Positions 1-14,200 of a DNA stretch of 64,000 nt are shown here, one piece after another. The translations under genes and the position numbers were made by a program. How positions within the stretch are numbered: position 1 is the first letter of the stretch; each line of letters begins with the position of its first letter. Under the pieces are notes generated by a model. It ran no database searches, had not been told where the DNA came from, and saw only the letters and a program-made list of their open reading frames with translations. Origin of the DNA: Tomocerus qinae (lineage: Eukaryota; Arthropoda; Collembola; Entomobryomorpha; Tomoceridae); contig CM034547.1 in the NCBI GenBank assembly GCA_020055645.1, forward strand, positions 30,876,513 to 30,940,512, read 5' to 3'.

Positions 1-3000
1 AGAGTACAGTGATGAGCTTGATGGGGACCATTTAGATCGGTTTGACCGAGCCCTTACAGTTTCCCATCCATCTAATAAATAAACAGAATAGTTCGCAAAT
101 AAAAACAAATATTTCATTCAATCATAATTCAAATATCTTCATAAATTAGTTTTTACCTTCATCAACAATGCTATTTCTTTTCCTACTGCACGTTTCATCG
201 GGAAGAGATACAAAGCTATTAGAATGTGGTCGCTGAAATTGCTTTCCTTCAGCCGCATTTTCCTTGTTTACTTTATACTGGGCTTTCTCTTTTGAAGACT
301 GATCAAAAGACTGCTTGTGAATACTATTTTTATTGTTGTGGACATTGGCACAATTACGTTGTAAAGGAGGATTGATCATTGACTTGGATCTCACCACACC
401 CGGTTTCATCAGAAGGGGATTGCTATTGTTGTTGGCTACTGGTTTTAGCTAAAAATGTTACATCATTATTGCAAATTTATTTTACAAAATTTTTTCATCT
501 CACATTTCGTAGTACTTTCGTAATAAATGTCTAGTTTGTTTAATATGCAAAAATTAATGTGCACATAATTACGATTTAATATAAAAACAAAGACTCAAAT
601 TAATTTGGAACAAAACGAGGATTTAACTGAAAAATAAAACAAACGCAAGCGTTTACACAATTAACATTCGTGAGTGGATACTATATAATAAACAATACAC
701 AATTAAAAGCTATGTTCTTGGTATTGTCGTACACGTGGATGTAAATTATTTTAATTTTTTACAGCATAATAAAATATGATACAAATTACCATTGAAAATA
801 TTGAAGTTACTGCTAATGGCAGGGTAGATGGGGTTAAGTAATTAAAAGCGCAAATATGATATTATTGGCTGGTTAGTTACAATAATTAATAGTGGGTCTT
901 TTGACTTATGCTTATAATAGTCTTTTAGTACATTATAGGATTAGAGAAGAAAAGTTATAAAGGTTCACAACTGCAATTAATAAAACTGTTATAAAGAAAG
1001 TACGGAAACGTGAGTGAAGTGCATAGATATTGTAATTTCGCATTAAACATTTAATGTTAAGTCGGAAATTGAAATATTGAAATATTAAGTGAATGAAAGT
1101 GCATAGTCTGCAGATTGAATATACCTTCTCGGGAACAACAGTGCCAAGACCAAAAGAGTTTTGCTTAGAGTTACCAACAAGCGGACGGTGGTGAGGAGAA
1201 GGTGTTGGTGGTGGACACTTACTACTGGGCCTGGACACTTGACCATGGCCAGAAGAAGAGTCTTTGATGGGCTTTGTAGTAGAAGCATTTGCATTTAAAG
1301 TAGCAGTAAGACTGGTAATAGCATTAACATGGGTAATAGGAGATTTCACAGTTGTAGAAGTGCAAGGCGGAGAGTGTTTAGGCTTAATAGGAGAAACCTA
1401 CAAAGAAAACGTCACAAGCTGTCTGGAAACGGAGATTATTTTACAATGGAATTCTCTCCTACTTATTATATATAAGCCAATCACAATATTTACAATATAC
1501 AAATTGGCTTATACACTATGTACCACCTAATATTTTTTATCTTCATTTGCTTATCCTTTCCCTACGCTATGGTCAGGGTCATATGAACTGATTATATTTC
1601 GAATATGGGTTTATAGTTGATTATGAAAACAGTCATTTGTTTGACCATTTGATCACTACTACGAGACATATTATGCCTCGGATCGGAACATTAATTTCTG
1701 TGAAGTGAAAGTTAACTTTCACTCAGCCCAATAAATTCATAATATTAACGAACCATGCATTCATGCCTTAACCAATCGTAACGGCCGTAATGGCGAAAAT
1801 AGGCTTTTTTCATGATTAAACAGCACGGGATATAAATATTGACTTAATATATAATACACATTCCCGTATACATATCCGGGAATTTAATTCGATTTGGTAA
1901 TATGATACACAAATTAAGGTAAACTTTGAGGTAAATGATCCTCTAAACCTTTTCTCCAATTTATTCCTTGCAAGGGACATCCTTGCAAATATTATAATCA
2001 AGGATGTCCTTCTAACTCAAAATAATGAAAATAAATGATGAAAAGAAAAGTGATTGCTTTTCTTGCTTTAAGGTTAAGTTAATAATAAAAAACTCTAATT
2101 AAAAATCATTTACCCATTGTGAAAACAAATTGGGTGAAAGTAATACAGAGTAAGTAAACCGTTTTTTTGTAGTTAACTGCTATTAAATCAACATGGTACA
2201 AACAAATTGTGTTTTTAACCATTAGAATTTTGTTTCCTTATTTTCACCCACTCCCGGACCCACCGGTATTCAATGTAAAAACAAAACATCTTTCTATATT
2301 CTTTCCATATGAAACTTTTACCGAACTTTCACTTGCACTTTCTCCATAATTTTTACAGCGTAATTTTTAAGTGGTGAAAGTTTCATTGGCAGATACGAAT
2401 TTACGATTAAGAAAAATAACGTGCTCTATTATGCGATATTCTTAACTTCTGTATTTGTCAAAAATGTTTACCAAATTCAGAGTAAATTATTTTCTAAACA
2501 TACCTGAGGTTGTTGTCCCGTTATCATTGCAGTTCGACAACGGCTAGCAATGTTGCTTCTGTAATTTATACTGGGTACGTTTCCTTTGGTGACCTTGGGA
2601 AACCCAAGAGATCCAGAGCCAGATTTTCCACTATTGGTAATAGACTGGATTTCTCCAATTTTATTCAAATTTCCAGGAACCGATTTGGCTTGAGTTTGTG
2701 CTTGCCTCAACATCCCATTTTTAGCCTTATCAGCAAAAGTTGTCGGTTTTATTACTGGTGTCGAAACAATCTCTGGAGCATCAACTTTCTGTAGCATTTT
2801 TTCTGCATTAACTTCGATGTTAGATTTATTGCCGTCATCCTTTTCCAGATTATTTTCTGGGACTGATTCATCTATAATGACACCTTCAGAAAGTTGAGTA
2901 GCACTTGATTTAGTTTCAATGTTAGGTCCATCTTGCTCGACTTCCCGATTTATCGGGGATGGTGGGGAAGTCGATTTGTTCGGTTGTTGTATTTCTATTT

Positions 3001-4377
3001 CCACTACATTTAATTCAAGGCTTTCAGCAGCCGTTTCTACATCAGAGTCAGATGTATTTAAAACTATAATAACAGGAGTAACATTTTGAGAGAAAGGCAA
3101 AAGAGGGCCATATTGTTCACATGGGTCTGTCTGACTAGCAATTTCTCGACCACCAGCAAAGTAATATACATCAGGATCTTCTTCTAAATCCGTTTGAATA
3201 GCAATATCCACAGTATGAACAGGAAAATCAGGAATTTCATTTATAGGCACTGGTTTTGGTGACCCATGAGAGCTGCTGAAAATTGTCTCATTATTAGGAG
3301 TAGGTGTAGGAGGTGGACTCAAAACTTTCATTTCATTTTTTTCAATCGGTTGGCAGTCTGCTTGTGTATTTTGAGACAGTGCTGTAGTGGCATCAAGAGC
3401 AGCGATCTTCTCATATATTTTACTATGTGGTAACTATTTAAAAAGATCATATCTCTAGAAAATGTATAGAAAATTAATATGTTTTAAAGTATAATAGGTT
3501 TTAAAGTTTTAAATACCACGCTGAAGGAAGGTTTCCTAATTTCCCAGGATAATGCGTTTGGTCGAAGAGGTGGTGGAGTTTGCTCGTATTTCCATTTTAC
3601 ATTAAGCCATTCGATCAACTTGTTAAAATCCCGGGTATAATTCTCCAGAACCAAAAGAGCTTCCTGGAAACAAAATAGAAACTAAATGTAGTCACATTTA
3701 CATTATGATGTTCAATTTTATAATGCAGTGTAATACCTTGCAGTGAATAATATTTTCATGTTTATCGCAAGTGTCATAAATTTCACTGACTGCCCGCTCA
3801 AGATTTTCGTATAAATATGCCCAATACCGATGTGTCATTTCTAGACAGGGAAATGCCAGTTAGGTGGTATACACTTTTCATAACATCAAACTTAAGAAAT
3901 ATATTACAAACATAAAATGATACCTGTCTTCTTGTCTCGCCCTGCAGAAGCAGATCTTATTCTACCTATATCAACTTTCTTTTCACTTCGTCCCTTCCTC
4001 TCATGTTCACCGTTTAAGTCGGTTACTTCTACTTCGGATGACGATCCAGGTCTTTTCATTAGTTTCACACAAGTAGGGCGTCTGTCTTTCGCATTAAATG
4101 AGTTTGTTTCACTATCTCCACTCTGGGCAGGGGTTTGTGAAACTGCTATTAAATTTTTATCTGGAAATCAACAATAACGTACAGTATAACAAATAAGGCT
4201 TAATCTTTACATATATTATATCGTACCTTTGCATTTGCTGCTGAAACTCCCAGCATTGCAGGTGATAATTGGCGCTTCCAGCCTATCATACTGATGATAT
4301 CCAACCTTGTATTTAGACGGGAATTGACCAACTTGGATTACTTTCTCTGGTGCCTCACAGTTGGAATTGGAAGACAT
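1..4377 (-). CDS. SCAPER: SCAPER, N-terminal half (partial, continues off left edge)
   Basis: Eight exons read on the minus strand: 4377-4227, 4160-3924, 3840-3737, 3663-3517, 3409-2504, 1397-1125, 448-157 and 52-1 (cut by the window edge), about 720 codons in continuous phase. The diagnostic part is residues about 130-213: RYWAYLYENLERAVSEIYDT, then VLENYTRDFNKLIEWLN, then RPNALSWEIRKPS. This matches the conserved SCAPER N-terminal domain (human RARYWAFLFDNLRRAVDEIY, RPTSLAWEVKK). The large 906-bp exon is low-complexity and Ser/Pro/acid-rich, as expected before the coiled coil and zinc finger, which would lie beyond base 1. SCAPER is an ER-associated cyclin A/CDK2-binding protein in vertebrates, linked to cell cycle and cilia. 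The ATG at 4377 is the first in frame; the same exon begins at 4401 after an acceptor, and a probable non-coding first exon ends at 4603 before a good donor (GTGAGT). Identification is firm; the 5' end of exon 5 (3409) is chosen by phase and has a weak polypyrimidine tract. Confidence 0.86.
1973..2013. repeat. Imperfect hairpin in SCAPER intron
   Basis: GGACATCCTTG and its complement CAAGGATGTCC flank an AT-rich loop of about 14 bases, inside the intron between SCAPER exons 1397-1125 and 3409-2504. No function is implied. Confidence 0.5.
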
Positions 4378-6018
4378 GGCATAACCCCTTCTTTTCACTT
4401 CCTGTTATAAATAAATGGGTGTGTGGTGTGGAAAATTAATATAATCAAAATAACCATATAAATGCGGACACTATTATAAAGTTGTACATTTTACACAAAC
4501 CTTTATCTACTTATGACATCACATTTAACATTGTAAATGTAACTAGAAAATTACAGCCTCGGTAATAAGTAAACTAACAACTACATGACTCATCAAACTC
4601 ACCTTTAGCTCAACTGTCAGCGCAACCCCCCACTCACCACACGAATACTTCAAAATCCACAAATTTACGTAAATCAAATGAACAATATCCCCGAAGACTT
4701 TTCTCTTTCATTTCCACTAATTTCACTTTGAAACTTTCAAAACTTTTCATTGAGTTTCTCCACTCAAAAATAACATTACTGAAGTTAATTTTGTGGTTCA
4801 ATCAAATCTCCCGGAATAAAACATCAAGTGTAAAGATTAAGGAACAAACAAACCGGAAGGCATATTTTAGACGAATTTCATGCGTTTCGGGAATCATAAA
4901 GGTGTTGTAAACCGCAAAATTTAAAACTTCATTGCTTATGCTAACGTGTGTGTGTTCCAATGTTCCTTCGTGTAGTATATTCCAATGCGTTGAGTGGAAG
5001 AGAAAAGAGGTACGTTTTTGTGCCCTTGTGCTATTTTTCATTTTTACGGGTTGACACTGACCACTGACAGTGTCATTGTTGACACTTAAAATCCTACAGT
5101 TATTCCGCTTGTCACTTGGTACTTTTCTAGTATTTTCTTTAAATATTCAGCTGCCGACGCGACAACTGAATGTCTGATCTGATCATTGCAGTCAGCTGTC
5201 GTGTCGTGTGCATGAACGATGAATCATTGTCATTCATGAATTAGTACATTTATTAGCAGTATGGTATTTAAGAAAAGAGAAAACATTACTGTAGTGAGCT
5301 GTTAGATAACTGTCATTAATTACAATTATAATTTGTAGACAAAGAACAGCTGATAACGACAAAAGTCAGTTTATGTATTTATTTAATGACCATGGACTGT
5401 GAATAGTGGAGGTACGTTATAATTTCTGCTACGAAACGGCTATGAACAATAGCTGACAGTGACAGCTGTCCAAAGGTGAAAGGTACCGTCCAACATCCAA
5501 TGAAAGTATAACGTCCAATTGGTCGCAGGCACAGCCAGCACAACTTATCATATCTTCCAATGATGGTTGCTGACTAATTGACACTTGTCAATTGAACTGA
5601 CCGTAATTTCTGATCGTTAACTGTAGTACTGTTACTGTACACTGACACTCTACTCACAAAAACGTAAGTACCAATTATGAATTCTGACTAAAAGTTAAAA
5701 AATCTCTCTGGACGTTTGTGAAATTACATAGGGAAAGATTTGTTATGTTGTGTGTCGTCTTTCGTTACGGACTTGACTAACTAGAAAGTGAAAGTGACTT
5801 TCACCAGCTGTTAGTATTTCCAAATTGGAACTGATTGCGTGACTAGTACACCAGCGAACATTTTTTTTCGTTTTATAAAAATTTTAATATTAACAATTTT
5901 GCATACTACTTTACACTGTAATGATATGATAATAAATGAATTTATTCCCTATTAACCTTTCTTCCACTAGTGACCAAACTGACATCATCAATCCCTGTCC
6001 AATGACTACCAATCAATA
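4378..6018. other. Head-to-head intergenic region with SCAPER 5' UTR
   Basis: This 1.6 kb lies between the start codons of SCAPER (minus) and the FAM174-like gene (plus), so it should hold both promoters. A minus-strand non-coding exon ending at 4603 (AAAG/GTGAGT) joins the acceptor at 4403-4402. No TATA box could be assigned with confidence. Several GTGAAAGT/ACTTTCAC motifs occur here, including GTGAAAGTGACTTTCAC near 5786-5803. Confidence 0.5.
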
Positions 6019-7056
6019 ATGGGAATAAATGGACCATTGTCAGTAATAATTTTTTGGACGGTTCTTCTATGCTGTCATTCTAGTCCAGCAAGGAAAAGTA
6101 AATTTTCAGATAGATTGAATCATAAAGAAGCAGTAAATTTACTCTACCGATTTACTCGTAATGCGGTGCCAAAATCGATGGAAAAGGATTCTACTAAAGC
6201 TTCAAATCAGTCTTTCATGATGAATATCTTTTCAAGAGACAAACCGCCTGCTACCGATCCACCATTTAAGAGTCATATAACTCTTGTAGAAAATAAAGGT
6301 ATGGGAATAAATTGCTCGTACTAAGTTAGTTTTCTGTTACATAATTGTAAAATGTAAATACTTGATTGTCATTTAAATGTTTTAGGGCCACCTGGAAGTG
6401 ATATAAGTCAGTCGAACAAAGACACTAACACGGATAAAACCAAAAATCGTGTTAAAGAACAGGGACCTAAATTTGATGATAAAGCCATTCAACGTGCCTT
6501 CATGGTTTTTGGCGGACTTTGTGCAATATTACTAATGTATTTCGGCCTTAAATACATGCTGTAAGTAAAGTTTGCTGTTTGTAATGATTTAAATAGTAAA
6601 ATTCTTCTGTTGGGGATAGGAATTTGAACTTTAAAGCTCGCAAAAACACTATTGCTAAATTGAAGACAAAATTACAACATATATTTAAAGATGTTAGTAC
6701 ATATTTATATTACCACACTAATAATTTGAACGCTGCTTAGTCAAAGTCCTTGAGTGATCTAATTAATTAGAGAACATACCATTTTGAAAAGTAAACCAAG
6801 GATAGAAAATATTGGCACATAATATATGCTACGTGAAAGAAAATAAAAGTAGGCAAGTAGGGGCAGGTTAAGTAGTAAGTTTATTAATTGTATTAATATC
6901 CTTTTATTTATATTCAGCCGTAGAAGGCGAAAAGCAGATGGAAGATACGGCCGAGTTGATTCGTCTGAAATGGATTTGCTGGAAAGTAATGATGATATTG
7001 AAGAAGAGGAAGAGGATGACACGCTGTTTGATATTCATGCTCATACAAGAACGTGA
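6019..7056 (+). CDS. FAM174: FAM174-family single-pass membrane protein
   Basis: Three exons, 6019-6298, 6386-6560 and 6918-7056, give 197 residues. Residues 1-24 are a signal peptide (hydrophobic run IIFWTVLLCCHSS), followed by a polar luminal part. A single transmembrane segment near residues 135-152 (FMVFGGLCAILLMYFGLKYML) is followed by RRRRKADGRYGRV, a conserved SSEMDLLESNDD stretch, an acidic run and the ending DTLFDIHAHTRT. This order (signal peptide, TM, basic stop-transfer with YG, then a Met/Leu/acid-rich tail ending DTLFD) matches FAM174A/B, type I proteins of the secretory pathway/Golgi whose role is still poorly known. Introns are 87 and 357 bases with good GT-AG sites. The assignment to A, B or C is not possible from sequence alone. 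Confidence 0.82.
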
Positions 7057-10000
7057 CGCAGGCACGAAGTAATTGCTTGTTGTCTGCCGAATTCGAATTC
7101 ATCATATTTTTGAACATCACGGAATGATAACTGTTGCGACATTGTAATTAATTGTTCCAATTTTTATGAAATAGTCAAATATATTCAAGAATTATAATTG
7201 TATCATACATACATTTCATTCGTACAAAGACATATTGTGTATTTGAGTCATTTCAAGGTTGAATTGAAATTATAGGGTGCCTACATTGTTAAGCCTTGGA
7301 CTGTAAATCTGGTATGATCCAAAAGATCGATCTCACCTAATAGTATCACATTCCTTACTAAGTCACTGTTGTATAAAAATTTCAATTGTATAATTGTAGT
7401 CAGTTTCACTCTGTATATATGTATATGACTTAGGTATCGTCCATCATCAGTTTAAAATGGATAAGAAAGAGTCAAATAAGCCAGACACCAGACCTACTGT
7501 ATTTCCCTAGCCTTTCAAGTTAAGAGCAACGTTGCAGTTTTCAACGTAGAGCATAATACATATGATATTTCTATTAACCGAACTGAACGTCATGTCATAA
7601 CCGTATTTAATAATAACATTTTCAACTCGAATTTTGATTGCTGGAAAGCTTGATGTTTTGTATAAAATTAAAATATTGATAAGACCAAGACTTGTAAATG
7701 ACAAATAAATGTTATTCAATTGTGAAGGTTAATGAGTTTGTTAGGTTAGTTTACTAACTAATACAACAAAGAGTGAAGAAACTAATATCCGTAAGCAATG
7801 CACATCATTGATTATGAGCAATGTTACTGAATTACTACTTATCTTATGAGACAATGTAAAGAAAATCGACTTAGTACTTTCTCCGCCCTTAGGTCCCTTG
7901 TGAAACTTTCCGCCGTCCTTTAATTAGTAATTTACCACCATGAGCGACATTGTGCTTGGTGGTGACAGTCAAATCATGGAAGTAGGCATAAGCTCGGAGA
8001 AAGTACTATTTGGTAAAGGGTGACATATAACTTATTCAATTGCAGAAATGTTTGTTCTTTTTGCTTTCTTTTCTTCCATAAACAGTGTGCAGATTGTAGA
8101 GTTTACTGTACCATGCTCTGTTATTTTATTAATGTTTGAATTTTCCTCAATTGTGCACAATTGCTATCAATTATATTGTTAGATCCGTTAATTTAATGTT
8201 GATTATTAGGCTTTATTGTTATCTTTCTTAGGTGAAATATAATCAAGGTGTTAATGTTTTCAAAGCGTCATCGGATTAATTTGATTTAATTTTCTTTGAT
8301 TTATAAATTACCCATAATATTTAAGATGGGTCTTAAAACGTTAAACCATTATAAAAATGAAACACTTTTGTACTGAAATTCACATGGAGTACTGAGTATT
8401 TGTAATGAGGAAGTATTTTGATTCATAATTACTAAGTAGCAGTCCTTGTAGGTTTACCTTAAAAATATGTATAATGTTTTTTAACTTCACCTTTCATTCA
8501 TTGTATTCAATGTTACACTTTTCTACTACGTGCAACACAACCCTCATCAGTTACTTATAAATAATATAACAGTACATGACAAATAAAACTTAAAACTATT
8601 AGACCTTATCACAATATTATATTTATGTTTAACTTAGTTACTTCTAACTTACTTAGGTTGGTTATTTGGACGGGTATGTTGACGTCGTCATTCTGTGCAG
8701 TACGCATTACGTATAATTTAGTTGTGTGTATGGCAAGAATAAATTATCATAATGATATGAACATTGTGTGAATAACTACAACTGGTAATGGTATTATTAC
8801 TTGTCTTTGTCTAACTAGAATAAATTATACCTGCCTATGCGTATTAGGTAATTAGTAATTAGGTACTCATGTACAACTGATTATTGTGATTAGTTTTAAT
8901 ACTAAACTATGGTTATGTTTTCGGGATAAGGACAAATTATGTACTGTGTATAATAAGGAGTTTGAATTCCGTTGTGGTTGTTTATAAACATGTAATTAAT
9001 AAGTTTGTTAAGCAATGAAAAAGAAGTACTTACGACTTTAAATAGGTAAATTGAATACAGATACATTTTCAGGTTATTACGTTATCCGAATAAATTGTGA
9101 ATAAATAATACTATAATCGATTTAATTTTGATTCGTATTCATCATAAATAGGTGGTTTAAGTTACCTCGTAGCTAGGTTTTTTGTGAAGATTTCAGCAAC
9201 ATTATTTTACATTCATAGTCATGCCAAATAAAGAAGACATCGCATATGACGTAACAGAAAACCGTGTGAACCTTTTATGAGATAGTCGTTATCTACATGC
9301 GAAGTTAGTCTACAGTACAGTGCTAGCCACGAGAGGATTAAAAATGAGCTGAAAAATATCGCTAAATATGTAGGTAAATGTTAGTACGAAATATCAATTT
9401 TATGAGAAAAGCATTAGAACGTAGCTAGACGTTTAGATTTTAGAACCGCTTTTGGCCGACGACAACCCTTTATAAATGGGCGTTTAGATTTCAAACTAAT
9501 AAATCCAGTATCATCATAAAGAACTAAAAGCTACAAGGATGATTAGCTATTGAAGGATGGTGTAATATTATTTGTGTATTGACAGTGTTGAGTTAGTAAC
9601 ATGCAGTATTGTCATACTAAGACAATAATTATATACATGTTCTGTACTAGTATAGAGCAGTTCACTCTAGCTTAGCTCTGTTGTAAACTCCGGATGTTGC
9701 ATTTCGGTGCGATGCGATAACAGGGAAGGGAAGATTGTTATACTCTTATACTCGTTGTGGCTAAGATGGATTAACTCTGCCACATAATTTTTGTAATTAT
9801 ATTATTGGTTACATACCTATAACTACAACTGATGCATGCTTAAATATAACTTAAAATGTTGTTTGCATATATTGCATACTTACTAGACTATCACTGATGC
9901 ATATACATAAATATAATTTATGTTGGACTACCTAATAGTCCCGTGGCTCTAAGCAAAGGGTATTATTTTTTAACGATAAATCACTTATCTCTGCAATATG

Positions 10001-11297
10001 TAAGCTATGCAACAACAAGCATAAAACAACAGTTACATAAGACATAATATAGAAACAAAGTCCTTGCACTGTTGAACGTTGAACGTTTTTGTATTATATA
10101 AATGAGTCATGTGATGGAAATGGATCAACAAATGATGAAAATCAATAAGGACAAATAGTAACAATCACAGCCATACTATAGCCAACTATTAGTCCTTATA
10201 TTAATCGTTTAAACTTACTAATAATTATTGCAAAATAATGCATTTTCCTTAGACTTCTCAATAGCATCATATACAAACAATTAACCATGAAACTATAGCT
10301 CTCAAATTCTTTTCCGTTCAGGGGGCATCAATACTTTGACTTACGCGTAGAAAACTATGTGTGCTGACTCTGTAGCAGTTCCTTGTATCACAGACGAACA
10401 AGACTAAGACAAATAGCCCGAGACGAAAGCAAACATTGTTTAGATATTTACGTGAGCATTGAAGACAAAGTAATACAGTTAATCACGATTTAGAGAAGGG
10501 AGGAACTTATAATAATTCTTCATAATTACATTTACTATAGGCTTAAAAAGCAAAGTTATAATATCATACAGTACAAACGAGACTTTAATTAGTAAGGTGC
10601 AAGCATTATTGTGATTACTAGATTACCAAATAAGTTAGAATCGTGCATATATAAGTACATAATATTAAGTATTAATTCCCTTATCAGAGTGACTAACAAC
10701 ATCTTAAAACATTGTTTGAAGCTGTAACTAGTTGGAATAATAGAAAGTAGGAAAGTAGCCAGTAAATTAATGAAATTACATACGGGCTTTATTAATTCCC
10801 CAGAACCGTTACTAATTCTTTGTACAGATTCTCAATTTAGCTTCTATCACCCCTTAATAATTTATATTGGTTCTTCATTTCACTTTTCAAGCAATTTACT
10901 AAACACTAACATAGTAACACGTAGTATACTGGAATGATTTTAATCAAAAGAACACAGTGAGACTGATCTTAATGCAGAAGTTGTACATATTTTGTTGTTC
11001 ACTTGGTGCAAAGACCTAATAATTTAAGGTTTGTACTTGAACAACTATGAACATTCTTTATACTTGATGTAAACTACGGACATGATTTATAAAGAAGCCA
11101 GACGGTCCATGTAACAGATAACCATGTTTGGTGTACCAGTGAAGTATGCAGAAAACTATGATTCATCCATTCAAGAATCGATTGATTTCTTAAAACATTG
11201 ATACCCTTTTTCTTTAAAACAAATTAGCCATTTTGAAACGACAATGGCTGTGTGGCAGATTTACTACTAAAGTGTTGTGTGTGAATAACTTCTTAAA
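7057..11297. other. Intergenic region, no gene seen
   Basis: This covers the 3' UTR of the FAM174-like gene (length unknown) and about 4 kb of AT-rich sequence before integrin alpha A. Short open frames are scattered and have no exon-like splice sites or recognisable motifs. Apart from the MITE-like element at 7870-8008 nothing could be assigned. Confidence 0.6.
7870..8008. mobile_element. Small Tc1/mariner-like MITE candidate
   Basis: TAGTACTTTCTCCG at 7872-7885 is the exact reverse complement of CGGAGAAAGTACTA at 7995-8008. Read as TA target duplications around GTACTTTCTCCG terminal repeats, this is the layout of a Tc1/mariner-type miniature element of about 130 bp with no coding capacity. 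An internal hairpin (ACCACCATGAGC and GCTTGGTGGT) lies in the middle. A single copy in the window prevents proof. Confidence 0.5.
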
Positions 11298-14200
11298 ATG
11301 AATATGTTTGGGGAAAATGGAGATAATACTGTTTTAATTATTAGAAAATGCATTTTTATATTATTTATCGGAATATCGCAGTTAATTATGAGCTTAGTTA
11401 TAGGATTGCCAAAAGTACAATCTTTTAACATCGATGTAGAATACCCAATTGTGATAACAAATTCCTTCGATGGACAAACGTCGCATTTCGGATTATCCGT
11501 AATGATATTAGAAAGAACAACGAATCATTTACAACCGAATGAAGAGGATCCGCCGAGAGGATGGTTTGATTTTCAGACATTTGTATTTCACTAACTTTAG
11601 GAAAAGGATTTATTAGAGGCATTTTTTTACTTTATAGGGTACTCATTGGAGCTCCTAAAGCAAATTCAACCAACCCAAACCATACAACTATCTATGAACC
11701 TGGTGTTATTTGGCGATGTGCCATTGGTCGCAAAAGAATTCGGAGTGACGATTGCAAAACAGTTGTTGTGGACCCTACTCGTAAGTTTAAAACATACTGC
11801 CAGTTTAGCGGTTGCAATGATAATTGTAACGGTTTTCGTTTGGTATGAAAATCAGATGAATACGACCCGAAAAATAAAGCCCACAGTCATAAAGACAAGA
11901 AAGATGGTGGTTGGTTGGGAGGCACAATGTCCGCTGGGGACTCTGATCGTTTCGTTTCCTGTGCCAGTCGATGGATTAATCAGAAATACACTGGAAATTA
12001 TTTTCTTCAAGGTATTTGTTATTGGCTGCCTCGATCTCATGTTACTTTGGATGCTTACAATAGCTCATGGCCCTGGCTTCCTCCAAAAGATAGCCACAGA
12101 CTGATACCACTTCTTACCAGAGGTACATTTCATAGCCATTTACCCATAATCATCCCATTCCGCTTCATTTTTCATTGAACGAAAATTGTAAAATAAAATG
12201 TTCTATTGCAGATAGGCTCTCCTTCTGTACTGCACCAAATATTAGTATGTCAAGCTGTAGTGGTTCAGACAAAGTCTTCGACTGGCCTTATGGACAAGCA
12301 GGTTTTTCAGCCCATGTGCCACAGAACAATGAAATGATTCTGGGAGCTCCTGGAATTTTTGAATGGACAGGTTAGGCAACTTGAGGGACGCTTTCCCTCT
12401 AGTAATATTAAATCAGCTTGAGGGATATAAACTCAGAGGAGCAAAAGTCTCAATAGAGCAGCTTTTAAGCTAGTGAAAATGGAGAAAGATAAAGCCCACG
12501 CCCATGTTCAGTGAAAGTTTTTATGGTGTTTTATCTGAGAAAGTTTGGATTGAAGGTGTGTTTTCTCTAGTATAAGTGAAAGCATATGAAAAGTTTTATT
12601 TGCTCTTTTATGGGAAAAGCTTAGAAGAATTGAGACATTTGCTCCTCTCTGTAATTTAAAAGTAAATTGCTATCAATTTTTATGGTTATTATACAGGCTC
12701 TGTCATTCAATATCGAGACGTAAAAGAACCTGACCCGCTTTTCAAAAGATACAATAGTCATCCGAGTTCTCCAGTTTTTTCTGAATTTCTTGTAGCAAAA
12801 TTGCAAAATGAAGACGCTGATGAATCTAATGCGTTGCATTACTTTGACTATTTTGGTAGAGCATTCCTATACCTTTAAAAGTTGACAAACAAAGGTTGTG
12901 GGTATAATTTTCTGCATAACCTTTTTAGGATATGCAGTAACATCTGGCAATTTCTTCCATAAAAACATATCCTCGAGTAGAACACAATACGCAGCGGGAG
13001 CCCCAAGATCTGCCTCAATGTCTGGAAAAGTTCTAATTTTTAGTTTTCGGAAGACGAATACAACTTACACGGGTGCCTTAGACTTTTTAGTGAACTCCCT
13101 TGAGGCCGGCAACAGTACTAACCATACTCTTTACGGCTCTTACTTTGGTTCTGTTTTACTTTCTTTGGATATAACAAGCGATGGATTCGACGAATTATTA
13201 GTCGGGGCTCCTTTGTGTGGAACTGATATTAGTATTCCGAAATCCATCAGAGTTTCTCAAAACCCAGGTGTGTTGTTACTCTCATTCTCATTATTAGAAC
13301 GGAACTAAAATAATTCTATGATTGGCTATACTAATGCTTTCTGTAGATAATGCAAGCAGTTCCGATTTCCTTAAACAATCAACTATGATATCCGGAGATG
13401 AAGGATGTATCTTTGTTTACTTCAGTACTGGGGTATGATGAAACAGCTTTTTGGTGGTAATAGTACCGCAACCCTAATATTATTTAGTAACTCAAGATTC
13501 TCAACACACAATGAATACAAATAAATGCTGTTTTATATGTTGCATCCACTAATGTCATCATTTTCTCATTATTATACTTGATTATTAATAAAAACTGTTC
13601 CCTGAATTTTAAAGTACGATTTCTCAAGACGTCCTCAAATAATATGCGGAGACAAAGAACCAGGTTCTCGATTTGGTTCGGCCATATCTAATATTGGGGA
13701 TGTAAACATGGATGGACACAAAGGTTAATAATTTAAATCTTATTAGCACATAATTTATTATCGTAGAGTAATTTACAAGAAAGACAGTTTGGTTCATTAT
13801 AAATTTATATAATTCCCAAACGTCTCCATCAGATATTGCCGTTGGCGCACCCTATGAAAATGAAGGTAGAGGAGCAGTTTACATTTACCATGGAGGCCCT
13901 ACGAAATTAGCTTTGGCACAAAAGCTATTGCCGGAAACATTGGACTCTAGCATGCGAGGATTTGGATATTCTTTGTCTTCGGGCATTGACATTGATAACA
14001 ATCATTATCCAGGTAATTAATCCTTAATTAGTAAATCACGCAAAAGCATGTTTAAAGAGAAACTAGTTCAATAAAGTTATTCCTTCAATTGGTTAGATTT
14101 AGCTGTTGGAGCGTATGGATCAAACCAAATAGCAATATTTCGAACTATTCCTTTGGTAAATTTAACTGGAAATTTAACGTTGTCTATCCCGAAACTCCTT

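Noticed and set aside
2510-2794. 94-codon plus-strand open frame opposite SCAPER exon 5
   Set aside because: It lies on the other strand of a well-supported coding exon.
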